DNA of 64,000 nucleotides from Mesotaenium endlicherianum (Eukaryota; Streptophyta; Zygnematophyceae; Zygnematales; Mesotaeniaceae), in NCBI GenBank assembly GCA_009602735.1, contig WELA01009367.1, positions 74,628 through 138,627 of the forward strand, given 5' to 3'. The position numbers were made by a program, and so were the translations under genes. Below the pieces are notes generated by a model that saw nothing but the letters and a program-made list of their open reading frames with translations, made no database searches and was not told the origin of the DNA. Shown here one piece after another: positions 1 to 12,129 of this stretch. Every line of letters starts with the position of its first letter. Position 1 is the stretch's first letter.

Positions 1-137
1 GTACGTGGCATGCTCTTTACGTTGTTACTGGTTGGTTCTTGACTAACAGGTCCTGTTCTCATACTACATCCTAGAGCAAAGTTAATCTTATGCATATAGT
101 ATATTTGATTGGATGATGCTGTGAATTTTTCATACAG

Positions 138-3100
138 AACATCGTGGCGACCATTCGAAGGGGTCAGCCGGTTGCAGATGGTACCCAGTCCATGGAATAG
201 ACTTTCGGGATCTTATCTTATCTTCCTCTGTGCATGTTTTGCAGACATGTCGTCAACGGCATTCATGCAGGAGGTGGACATCCTCGCATTTGTGAGCAAG
301 AGTCTGCGGCGTACGGATCAGACCCTGAACAAGGTGGTTCCTGACAGGGATCGTTTGATGGTAAGATTTTGCAGGGGCGCACTCTTCCTCTCTGTGTGGC
401 GCTCTTGGGCGCAATTTGAAGCTGCTTCGATTTCTGTTTTTCTTTTCCTTTTTGCTGTGAAGCTGCTTGATTACTTGCTTTCAGGTTCTTGTTAGTGTCA
501 AGTTTTTGAATCTTGTTTGTGCCGTATCATGCACTGTCCTGTTGTGCTTTGTCACGCTTATTGTTGTTATGACATGCACGCCATTGTTGCACTCCGTTGG
601 CAGCTCAAGAAGGCCCTGAAGGGGTACCGCGTGGAGTATACCCACCCCAAACTGAAGGGGCGACGGTACCGAGTGAACAGCATCAGCGAGAAGCCGATGT
701 CTCAGTGCAAGTAAGGCCCAGCCTGGTCCCCCTTCTTCCAGGGGGGGGTTCTGGGTAGTGTTTGGACTGGTGTCTGGACTGCACCTACGTGACACTTGCC
801 AGTGCTGCAGATTGCTGTTGTGCGCTCGGTTGCTGGCTGTTAGAAACCCAATGCCCCCTGTTTACAAACTTGACTTCCATTCTCAAGCGTCTCCTTCAAG
901 AGGTTTGGAAGGTGTGCCCTTTCATATTAATTGTGTATCTATTGTGGTAGTTTTGTGTCAACTAGCACTTTCTCCTCGTTGAACTCCGTGATGGCACTTT
1001 TTAGCAGGTGTGGATTTCGGTGCTGACCTTTCGCTGACTTGGTGCAGGTTCAATATGACTATGGCCGGCACATCAGTGGAGGAGTCGGTGATAGCTTACT
1101 ATCAGAAGAACTACCAGATCGAGCTGAAGTACACCCAGCTGCCGTGTCTGGATGCTGGGGCGCCGGGCAACCCCAGGTACCTGCCCATGGAGGTATGTCG
1201 TGTTGGTGCCTTATTGCTTCCCAGTTTGATCTGTATCTCTGCTGAAGGGGGCAGGTAGTTTGTGTTTATAAATAGATATTGTGTCTTGGTCTCATGTGGT
1301 TGCCCTTTTTCTGTCCCTGTAAGCGTGCTATGACTTCTGTCCGCTTGACATAGTCCTACCTGCTCTTGGAAGTAAGGTGGTGGTAGCCTTATATGGCTGG
1401 TAGATGAATCGGGTAGTTTGTTTGGGTTGCATGATTGTGTTGGTAGTTTGTTTGCTATGCATGATTGTGTTGGTTGTGCTGAATTTGCAGGTCGAGACAA
1501 AGTTTGGTGGGTGTGACTCATCTGTTCCTTGCCATAAAGTGTGTAGAAGAGTTGGTGCAGCTTGAGGGAGGAGTCTTGGGTCTGCTTTTGCATGCAATTG
1601 GAGGTTGTGAAAATGTCGCGCTTCAGTGAAGTCAGCGGCTCGACGGAATGATTGCTTTCGGCAGGACACGTTTCAAGAGTGGCCCTCGAGTTATACACTC
1701 ATTTCTGGCTTCTGGATCATCTCTTTCACTTCTTAGAGTATGAGGCTCCGGGCTGCTTGGTAGCCGTGTATCATTAACGTGTGCCTCTTTTGTGTCTGGT
1801 CTGTCGTGGTGTTGTTATTGCTTACTCCGGAACTTTCAGTTGCTGAAGCTCCCTGGCGGACAGCGCTACATGAAGAAGCTGGATGCGGCGCAGACTGACA
1901 ACATGCTCAAGGCTGCTGCCCTGCCGCCCCAGGGGCGCCAGCGCGAGGTTGAGCAGGTGGGCAAGACCTGCCACCTTCCGCATTTTGTCTCCTGTTGTTG
2001 GTTGCTCTGGCTCGGCATCCCGGCTGAGATGCTGGGAGCAGTGGTGAACGCTGTTTGGAGTAGGGAGCGTTCCCCTGAGAGGACTTGTTTTCCGCTTGGC
2101 TGAATTTGTCTGAAGGAGCTATAGTTGATGCCCAAGGTCGCGGATGCCCACTCTCACACGCGGATGCCCCCTCTGCGAGAGTGGGCGTAGACACGCTGAC
2201 TTTGTGGCCTGTTGTCATGGCAGATTGTTCAAAGGAACAACTATGCGGGGGACGAGTTTGCCAAGGAGTTTGGGCTGAGCGTCCAAAACCAGATGACGCA
2301 AGTGAATGCCCGCCTGCTGCCGCCGCCCGTGGTACTGCTAGCCTGCTTGCTTCTAGTCCCCTTGATTGCACATGAGATTCGTGCGCAGTGCTTGCAATGA
2401 TAGGATTTTTGTGTCAAGCACTCGTTTGCGGTCACATGGAATCACGCTCCTCTCGCAACTGTTCAGCTTTTGGCTGCCCGGGCAACTTCACTTTCTGTGT
2501 TCTCCGGTGGGTGATGCTGAGAAACATGTCTGTACGTATGCATTGAGCACTTGCATGTGCATGTGGTGCTGTGTCTCTGTGTCTGCGTGTTCGTGTGTAT
2601 AACGTGTGTATTGTCTTTTGCACACCGATCTGCAAGAAAATTATTCTTGAATTGCCACTCTTTTGTTTGTCCTTTCAGCTGGGGTACCGAAACCCCAACA
2701 ACTCGCTCTCAAGCCTGCAGCCCCGGGAAGGTGCCTGGAACATGCGCAGCCTGGTGAGCTCCTCCCCCCCCTCTCCCTCTGGTTCTCTCTCGGAATCTGT
2801 CTTATAGCAGCACGCTATGCTTTGCAAGTCGTTTTCTGGCTGGTGGCTGCGTTTGACTGCATGTACCCCCGGTCGACAAATGTAGAAGGTGCCGACTGCA
2901 CGAGCATGGCCGCAGAAACTGACGCATGGGATGCTTTCTTCTTGCTTTACCAACAGTTTCCTTCCCCGCCAGTCCTTGCTTCACCTTATCGCCTGTTTCT
3001 CTGCCAAATAACTCAATAAGCGACAGGACCTTGGTACCATTTGTTTGTTTTCTGTGCGTACGCCCATGTGTGCAATATCAGAAAGTCCTGCAAGGGGGCA

Positions 3101-6100
3101 GAGTGGGCAAATGGGCGTGCGTCAACTTTGAGCAGCGCTGCCAATATGGCGCAGTGGAGTACTTTTGTGCGGAGCTAGCCAACAAGGCCAGAGACACCGG
3201 CTTGGTGAGTTCTTTGCACCAGCGCTCTTGTGCCAATAGTTTGCCCTATTTCCTCCTGCTGTTCCAGCTGCTGCTGCTGCTGCTGCTGCAGTTTTGCATC
3301 CTGTCCATATTTGCCTTTTGTCTGCTTTTGGTGTGTCTGTGTGAGTGAGTGCATGTGTTCATGCTTTCTCTTTTTTACCTGCCCCTTGGTCGCCATCCTC
3401 AGGCCAGGGAGGCATTTTCGGTGGAAGAAGACTAAAGGTTTGGTTGCTGACCACTCTAAAATGTTCCATTTTGAGCAGGACATGGGACCCATTGACATGC
3501 AAACGTGCTTCAAGCAGGGTAACCCGTTCAAGCTGGAGGCTGTGTTCAGTCAATTGAAGGCGCTTGGGCCCCTGGGATTTGTTCTGTGCATCCTGCCCGA
3601 TAACAACGGGAATCTCTACGGTACGACCCTGTGGAACGGCTCGAGTTTCTTATTTGGTTCTCATTGAAACAAGTCAAATGTAAGGAGTCAAAACAAGGGA
3701 AGCTGAAGTTTGTGCTGTCTGCAGTTGTCTTTTTTGGGGGAAGCTTTTTTTTGGAACTTACAGTATGAGGGCGATGATGTGGGGGTGCAGGCGACATCAA
3801 GCGCGTGTGCGAGACTGACATCGGCATCGTCACGCAGTGCTGCCTGCAGAAGCACGTGTACAAGTGCAACCCCCAGTACCTCGCCAACCTGGCCCTCAAG
3901 ATCAACGTCAAGGTGGCTTCCTGTTTTTGCTGCTGCCCCTGTGTCAAGCTACGCTGTAATCACTGTGGGAGTGAAGGGGGTGGCTGAGTGTGTTTGTGCG
4001 TTGAAAGACTCCAGTATGGCTATCATGTTACGGGCATATGGAAGCTGAGTCCCTAAAAATCAATGCCTTGCATCTTCGGCTGGCTACTAGCATCGTGTGG
4101 ACCTTCAAGCCAACGGCTGGGTGACTTGCGGCCGTATGTACATGCTGTCTTCAGGCCCGGTATCATATGTGCTGCGTGAATCTGTGGGCATATAAGCCCC
4201 AGACATAAAGGTGGAAAGTAAAAGAGATATATTCTGTGTTTGAGGTGCTCCTTTTTCATGGTTATAGCAGGTCAACTCTCTGACAGTGCGTACCTCCACT
4301 TTCTGCGTCAATCCAATGCTCGTTCGATGCTTTTTTCCTCCTAATGTGGTCCTGTGCCTCGTGGATCAGGTGGGCGGCGGCAACACCGTCCTGAATTCGA
4401 TCCTGACGAAGCAGCTGCGCATACTGTCAAACGACACCAGCCCCACCATCGTGTTCGGCGCCGATGTGACGCACGGCAGTCCTGGCGAGAGTGTGCCCTC
4501 GATTGCTGCGGTACAACGTCATGAACATGCCTTCTTTGGTTTCCTTTGTGCTGGGCTGCTGTCGTCAAGTGTGATGCACTTCTTGACGAGAGAAGAGTGG
4601 CACTTGCATCTTGCCGCTAGTGATTTCATGAAACCATGCATCGTTCCACGCCTCACAATGTCTATGTGATACTGGTGTGATGGCGTCCCAACAGGTTGTG
4701 GGCAGCCAGGACTTCCCCTTCACTTGCCGCTACAGGGGGCTTGTGTCCGCGCAGGCGTCCCGCGAGGAGGTCATTCAGAACCTCACAGACATGACAAAGT
4801 GAGTGACGCCCCATCTTATCCTTTCCTCTGCCTCTCCTCCACCCTCGTCTACCTTTGGCTTGTCTTCGTTCTGCTGCTGGCCACCTGATGTATTCTCAAA
4901 TTCCATAACAATTACGCTCCAGTATTTGCTAGTAACATGTGTGCTTCCAGGCGGGACCTCTCATGTAGCCAGTGGTTCCGCAATTAGGTCGCGTCTAGGC
5001 ATCAGCTTTCTCCTTCATAGATTCTTTTGGAGCCCACCTGTGGAGCTCACGTACTAAACGCGCCCTGCCAAGCGGATGGTTGAGGTGTGCAGGGAACTTA
5101 TGATGTCATACTATGCCAAGAATCGGATCCAACCCCAGCGCATTATCTTCTATCGGTGAGGCTTCGGTAGAAACCCCGGGCTCCCCTCCTCTTGTCCCCA
5201 AATACCCCAGCAACCTCGCTTGGCCTCCCTGCAAGAAGCTTCTCTTGCTCCTTCTACGGCAAGTTCTCTTTCATCCCTTCTTGAGCTTTCCACCCCTACT
5301 GTGGCTGAGAGAGCTCTTGGCATCTGCCAGCATCTGTGGCAGCAGGTGGAAGCCTTTGTACGGTGTGACCTGACCTCATCCTTGATCATGCTGTGCTGTT
5401 GCGTGTGTGCAGGGACGGAGTGAGCGAAAGCCAGTTTCAGAAGATTCGCGACTCCGAGATTCGTGCAATCAAGCAGGTTTGTTGTCTGTAGGAGCCTCTT
5501 CTGTCGTCTAATTCCTCTCGTTACGATTCTGCTAAAAGTTTCGCAGAAGTTATATTGACTGCGTAGTACGAGATTGCCCCTCTACAAGTGACAGTACCAA
5601 CTTTTGCTAAGATCTTCCACTTTGTCTCTTCATCTTCTATGCTTGGGGTCGTGGAAGGGCTGAAGGTGCGGCGCTGCCTTGTCAAATTCAGTTGTGCTCA
5701 TTACTGTCAATCATGTGATTGTAATTGAATTCTAATGCTTATCAAAAACCGTGTGGGTTGGGTGTACTTGTGACTCAGGCATGCTATGCGCTCTCACCCG
5801 ATTACCACCCCAAGCTGACGTTTGTGGTCGTCCAAAAGCGCCACCACACCCGCATCTTCCCCGTCAACGCGCACGACGGTGACAGGAAGGGCAACATCAT
5901 GCCTGGTATGCGCCTACCTATCTTGGATCCTTTGAGAGGGGGCATCTACCTTCTGGTTGGCAGAAAGAGATTTCTATTCCTGTTTGGGGGGCAGTTCTTT
6001 CTTGGGTGCAGTGTAGGAATTGGAAGCAGCATATTGCTTGCTTCGCACTGCTTGCATCACCTCTTAGGTGTCTGGTGTTGTAAGGGATGGGCCATGTGAT

Positions 6101-7775
6101 TGGGCTGCTCTAGAAAGTCAGGGGCACAAAGCAGAATGTTGGGGTGTTGTGCTCACTTTACTTGTGGATCAAGTGGAGTGGTTGTGATGCCTGAAAGGTA
6201 GCAGCATCTGTCTTTGAGCTAGTCTTCTTTGTCAGCATGTCCTTGTCTGGTGGCCTCAACCTCGCCCCACTGTGGCCAGCGGAAGTGGTGCACTGACTCT
6301 GCGTGGCTGGCACGTTGTCCTGCGCTGCTGCTGACAGGTACGGTTGTGGACACGGGCATTTGCCATCCGTCCGAGTTCGACTTCTACCTGTGCAGCCACG
6401 CTGGCATTCAGGTGCGGCAGGCCGGGCAGCACTGCTGTTCTTGTGCTTGTGCTGCACTGCCCTATGTACACGTTTTTTGTCAGTGCCAGAATCAGCCGTC
6501 GGTCTTTCCTACCCAGCGCTGTGGCTCCAACCACTGCACTTCTGGTGACATCAACTTGCCCTGGATGAAAGATACTGTGCGTGGCGTCTGCAACTCAATA
6601 GTTCATGTGCTTTTTTACCTTGTCTTTGAAGTTCTTTTCCAGTGGCATAATGAGAACAGGCACCATACGAGGCGCTTGGCGTGACCCCGTACTCGTACCT
6701 GTGTCCTGCGTATAGAGGCCAGTGCGTACAATTGCGTCAAACGGGCAGGCGGAAGTTGTCCACAGCAACCCTAGTTGCGCTTGGAGTTAGTTGTGAGAAT
6801 CTGCAATCTGGGTGTTGCCATTGCTGACATTAACACGTTACTCCAAAGGGGGGCTGTGCAGGGAACAAGCCGCCCCACGCACTACCACGTGCTGTTTGAC
6901 GAGAACCGCTTCACGTCGGATTCGCTGCAGACGCTCACCAATGACCTCTGCTACACGTGAGTTTCTGACAGTGACGATGGCCGACCTGTTTGGCATCTTT
7001 GCAGTTGCTTGGTGGAGTTGAGTCGAGTTTGGTTGTCTATGTAAGTGGGAGGCAGTCTGATGTGGGGTTCCACATATTTGTTGTCGCTGAATATGACATG
7101 TCCGCCTTCGGTTTCTGCTCACAGGTATGCTCGCTGCACGAGGTCCGTCTCCATTGGTAAGTTTGAAATCTGACCTTCTATTCTGTTTGTGTGAGGCTTC
7201 AAATCCTGGATGACAGTCAAAATTCCTGAAACTCTCGCTGCCTTCTTGAGGCTGTGTTACCTAATTTAATTGCTACTATTCTTGTGCACTTGCCGTGTCT
7301 AGTTTTCACCTGCTCCCCCTTCTCTGGGGCCATCATGATGCATATAGCATAAATTTGTCCTCTCCCTATTTGTGCTCGCTGTTGCACCATGATTCCCCTC
7401 TACTTGACTCAACGATGAAATTATCAAGCATGCATGTAATTCTGCGCAAGATCAGCAGTAATTCAAGCACTCTGCGTGCGTGTATGCGCGTCTCGGTGCG
7501 TACACAACTCCGTGTATGTGTGGGCGTCTGCAAGTTATTCTGTTGATACTGATGGGTGCTTCTGCGTAATTGCTGCAGTTCCTCCGGCGTACTACGCACA
7601 TTTGCTCGCGTTCCGTGCACGCTACTACCTGGGTGCCAGTGACTCTTCCGGCTCTGAGAGCTCCCAGCGTGCCGGCCCTCCCGGTAGCCAGAGCTCCAGA
7701 ACCACCTTTGGGCCCAGCGTCCCTCCCCTGCCATCGCTCAAGCCGGAAGTACAGAACGTCATGTACTACTGCTAG
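138..7775 (+). CDS. AGO: Argonaute protein, 3' portion (5' end outside window)
   Basis: Guide-RNA-binding silencing effector with slicer function. Exons read by eye: 138-187 (or through to 360), 245-360, 604-710, 1048-1192, 1840-1956, 2224-2331, 2679-2753, 3082-3204, 3479-3620, 3791-3912, 4370-4510, 4695-4798, 5073-5155, 5413-5476, 5779-5905, 6338-6411, 6862-6956, 7125-7156, 7579-7775. Phases agree at every junction except 4798/5073. The first exons hold the pre-PAZ motif DMSSTAF, 604-1192 the PAZ domain, and 3479 onward MID/PIWI. The DEDH slicer tetrad is visible: Asp in GADVTHG (4370-4510), Glu in SREEV (4695-4798), Asp in FYRDGVSE (5073-5476), and His in RPTHYHVL (6862-6956). The protein ends in MYYC, like many plant AGOs. 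The N-terminal domain lies left of base 1. I cannot assign a plant AGO clade. Confidence 0.93.
3269..3291 (+). repeat. CTG/CAG trinucleotide microsatellite in an AGO intron
   Basis: About eight GCT/CTG units lie in the intron between the exons ending at 3204 and starting at 3479. It is a simple repeat with no coding role. Confidence 0.85.
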
Positions 7776-9293
7776 GGCGTCGGGTCACTGCCGGGCTGAC
7801 GACACACCAGCTGTACACTTGTTTATACGATGATGAGAAACAAATCTCTGGATGCACTTTCACTTATGTCAGGTCATGTAGAGCGTTCTTACATCAGGTT
7901 CCTCTCCCACTGCCATGCTTCTCTGCTGAGCCCGATGGTCCTAGAATCTGTCATACGAACAAAGTTCGAGCTTCTATATGGTAAGGGTTGACAATGCAGG
8001 AGCCGATAAGTGGAAGTCGTAAGCTATCTATTAGCCATCAAGGTCTTGACCCTCTGATAGCCAGTAGATGCACCATCGTGATCTTGAATATTGGAGCCAG
8101 CATTGGTAAGGCCTTAGGCAATGAGGTTGGTCTAAGTCGCCCACGTCCAAGGTCCAAGTACTTGTACAAACTATTGGATCAAATGATGAAGGCAAATGTC
8201 AATTTATGATCTCTGATAGATGCCCCGCAATGGTTTCTTTGTTTTTTTTTGTCTTGGTGAGGTTCTGCCAGGAAGAGGTCATGAACGATGATGTTTTTGT
8301 CAAAGCAGAACATCACTTGAAAGCCAGCTTGTTGCAGGCTGGTATTTGAAATGTGGTATGGTACTTGATCCTGTTCTTAGACATTGAAAATTTTTGTGAC
8401 CGGGTTATTGTGCGTACGAGTAACACACTAAAAGCAGGCTGATAAATGTTGGATGGAGTAATGCAAACAGGCAAGGAACAAGTGGTCATGTGCTTTCCCC
8501 CCTAGATCCATCCTCCCCCTTCTTTCTCCTCTCATCTTTCCTCACTCCTTGATGGCTTATTGCCAGCGGTGAGTGACCGAGGTTGCAAGCACACCATCAA
8601 CAGATTATGCGAAATGCAGCCTGTTTGTGGTCAAGGAGCGTATATATGTCGCACGTGTGAATGTTTTGATTTATTTCCTCGGCTTTATAGAATGCTTCTC
8701 ATTTTTTTGGCTAAATGCTGCGATTCTGATTTTGGGTTGCAACTTCAACTTTAAATATGTGGTTTAGATTGTATGACGTTGACAATGCACCTCGACACTG
8801 CACATATTGAATCTTAACAAGTTATGTCGTCTCAGACATGCACGTATGTAGAACGGTTTATGACTGTGGCGAAGAATTTGCAATATTTGCAGATTGAATA
8901 CTGTACGCTTTCATTGTTTTGACAGCTTGTTGTGGTGGAGATGATCTACAGGAGCCTTCCTTCTAGGTGCATTTCCAATGAGCACACGGAAGTCACACAA
9001 TTGCTCAATGAAGGTTAAGAGATATGATTGAGAACAAGAATGTTCGTGGTTTCAGCAAATTTTTTGACTTTCCCCCCCTTCTCCCACAAATGCCTGTGCC
9101 AGGTGTTGGCTCCTTATAAAGGCCTCTTGGGCTGCCAGCTGTGGCACTGCCATGTGCACAAAATTCATGTGGATCAACGGCCCCTATAGGCTTTATGCAG
9201 GGTTCTTCCGCAACCCCCCTCTGTCGATCTCCTTTGCGATTGCTAGCTGGTGTATGAGAGGTAGCATAAGCAAGTGCTGCTGCTTGTTGGTAC
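7776..9293. other. AGO 3' flank, no gene recognised
   Basis: AT-leaning sequence after the AGO stop codon. It presumably includes the 3' UTR and terminator region. Short open frames such as 8560-8767 show no recognisable motif or splice structure. Confidence 0.5.
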
Positions 9294-10225
9294 TGTCATG
9301 ATTTATTGACTCATGGTTGATGCACCAATTCCAAGCTATAAGTGTAAGAAGGTCCACCTAAAACCATCATATTACATTTGACTTCTCACATGCAATTATT
9401 GACCTTTTCTAGATTTTCAAGTCATCTAAATTTAGGGCATCGAGCCAACTTTCAAAACGCAACTGGTCTCACATTGTTTGGGTAGCTATCGGAGATAACA
9501 TTTGCATATTAGTGATAGCTACCTACCGGTCCCTATAGCGCGGCCAAGTATGAACGCCCCAAGGTCAAGACGCGACTTATCGATCCCAAAGAACACACAT
9601 TTGCACTCTTCGCGACCTCAAAGGAGCCTTAACATTCTCACCTAGTTTTAAAATTCGGATACGATCTATACGTATTGGATAGATACAATGAAGTATACAC
9701 GGGTGCGCCAATATTGTACGTAAAAGACGTCAAAATACGTCAAGCGTGTGTACTCAGTATAAAGTTGTTTGCAACTGTAACTTTTAAAGATTTAAATATT
9801 TCTGACTTTTGTCGATCGCGTTGGGTGGAGAATGACGAGCGCGTAAAAATTAGATGATAAAAAACAATTGATGTAGAAAAAAATTGTCAAGATTAGAACG
9901 CCCTAGAAATGCCCCTAGTGTTGCAATTTTTAGAAGTCATTAGTGGCAAGTTGTGAGTTACAAAGTTATCAGTAAAGGTGACACTTTCATCTCTTGTGTT
10001 TTCAAGACCAATTGTCTCTCTTGTGAAATGCAACATGGCCTCGTCTGGCCCAATTTCCAATTACTTGAAGAACTTCACAAGCGGTAAGCAAAGGCACAAT
10101 TTATTGCCCTTGCAGGGACTACTCCATGAAGGTCATTCCGCTGTGCTCTTAGTGATCTTTTGGGCTGGACCTCATTAGTTGTCTCTTGACGATTTTAGGT
10201 CTTGAGGCGCTCACTCTAATTAGTA
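9294..10225 (+). mobile_element. LTR copy 1, same family as the LTR at 20,297 (solo or truncated)
   Basis: It starts TGTCATGATTTATTGA, matching the starts of copies at 20,297 (+) and 55,763 (-). Internal blocks also match, including the 'ttctagatttycgagtcatc' area near 9,405 and 20,410. A block near 9,975-10,220 (ATCTCTTGTGTTTTCA, then GAACTTCACAAG, then TGATCTTTTGGGCT) recurs at 21,050-21,290 and, inverted, at 54,535-54,790. No gag follows, so it is a solo LTR or fragment. The 3' end is degenerate and the boundary approximate. Confidence 0.7.
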
Positions 10226-12129
10226 AAAATACAAATTTTTAAATGTTTGCCCCTGAATTGGGTATAAGGCCATCATAGACTTCATTGTAGCAAAGCCTAT
10301 TGGCCCGACTTGTATTGCTAATGTTGCTGATGCACGTTCAACCTCTCAACGCACGATAGTATTGCAGCGGGTGTTGCATTCCGCCTGCTTGCCTCAAGGA
10401 GAGTGCGCGTGTAACCTAGGCACCAAATAGAGGACTAGTCACGCACCCCCAACCAACTTGCACGAAGCTGGCCCACTCACACTCCCACGTTGCCTGTATA
10501 AAGGCAACTTCTACTAGAGAGAGGGTGCATCTCCTCCAGCATAAAGAACAGCACAGCAGCGGCAGCGGTAGCGGCGGGCAAGCGGATATGCAGGAGGGAG
10601 CTGCCACCCTGACCCAGTATTACATCAACAACTGGAGCAGAAGCTAACAACTGTACCTTCTTGAGAGCCGGCAAGCAAGCCAACTAACTCACACCATGCT
10701 GGCTAACTCTCATTCCCACAATGCCTGTTACTCCACCCGTCATCTTGCACCTTGAAGACTTTCACCCTATATTTGTACCCTCAAATTGTCCTGCATTCAC
10801 ACTGATCGTATCTCCCAATCAACTCCCAATATAGGGAGAAGACGAGTTGGTGGTGGACCTTGCTAGTCTGCAAAGGGTGAGTGCGGCAGCTACCCTTGCA
10901 GGTGGTAGCGTCGCTACTCGTGAATTGTAGCCATGGAAAAAGAAGAAAATGTGGCCCACGATCGCAGGCAGGTTCACGTTGATAGCTACTCCAAAGCCTC
11001 GTCTATCTGCCTTCGACACAGACGGCTTGGCGTTAATAAATGGGTCCATCCACATTACCAGAGCTGGCGACAGCGCACTGGTTGTAGTGCGCGCCGCTGC
11101 GGCGTGGAAGCATTACGCGAGCTGAACCTCCAGGTTGAAAGGGAGGGGGCTCAAGAGAATAGGTGCCACCTATGGCACTGCAGTTTGCATAGCAAGTTGG
11201 GAGATCTTCACGGCAGCCAGTTGCTGCGCCACAAATACCACATCACCCTTTTTCTCGCCCCCAAACATCTGCACTGCCTCCACCTTCCCACCCCCGCTCC
11301 CTCCCCCTCCCCACACCCCCCATCCCCCCATCTTCCCCCCTAAGGTTCATGTAAATTAAAGAAAACAAGAAGGAACTTGGCAGGGCTCTTACCATCTCAA
11401 CTTTGACTTGCAATATATTTCAGTACCAACATCCACGTGACAGGTGTGTCATGAAATTTGCATGCAAAATGTGATAGGGCATTGGAGAAAAAAGGGCTAG
11501 GGGAAAGTACGTAGTGCAGTGTTAACCGAGGTAACTAGTGCTCAATGCCTTTGCCTGTAGAAGTTGGAATAATCCTGTTGAAGGAGGTTCCCAACATTCA
11601 TGGTGTATCCTTGTTTGACAAATAGAGCCTGACATAAGCTCTTCTGTCCAAAATTTGATATTTAAACCTAGAATATACCTGCGATGGCTGCTTAAAATGT
11701 TAATGCCATGGCATGTATTGCAGTGAAATACAATAACGTTGAGAAAATGGGGTTGAGTAACGCGCACACAAAGATCCTCTCGCATTTTAGAAAGCGTCGG
11801 CTTTTGGATGAGCAATATGGCTTAATGGAAGTGCCTCCTCAAACTGTCAATATCTCATTCAATTCAGTGTCAACCAATGTCCTACATCAAAAGTGTTTTG
11901 CATTGAGAGATTAGGTGTGCATCAGTAGCATTAGGCATTGCAGGTTGGATCAACATACTTGCTGCAATGGGATCTATAATACATGTGGTTTTATGGTCAA
12001 AATCAAGGGCAAAGTTCAAACAGTGACTATGTAACGTACAGCTTGCCATTACGAACTTCTAGAACATGCCTTACTAGAGGTATCTTAGAGGCTAGGAGTA
12101 AATCCCACGTAAATTGGAATTAAGCGCAT
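10226..12129. other. Intergenic sequence, no gene recognised
   Basis: It contains a TATAAAGG motif near 10,496 and a near-duplicated short block (around 10,455 and 10,690) that may be old LTR material. A strongly C-rich polypyrimidine tract runs about 11,278-11,342. Open frames such as 10,933-11,343 and 11,522-11,815 (-) show no family motif. Confidence 0.45.

Noticed and set aside
3269-3291. CTG repeat as a coding poly-amino-acid tract
   Set aside because: It lies inside an AGO intron between well-supported exons.
11522-11914. Overlapping short ORFs on both strands near 11.5-11.9 kb
   Set aside because: No motif, no splice context, AT-rich region; consistent with chance.
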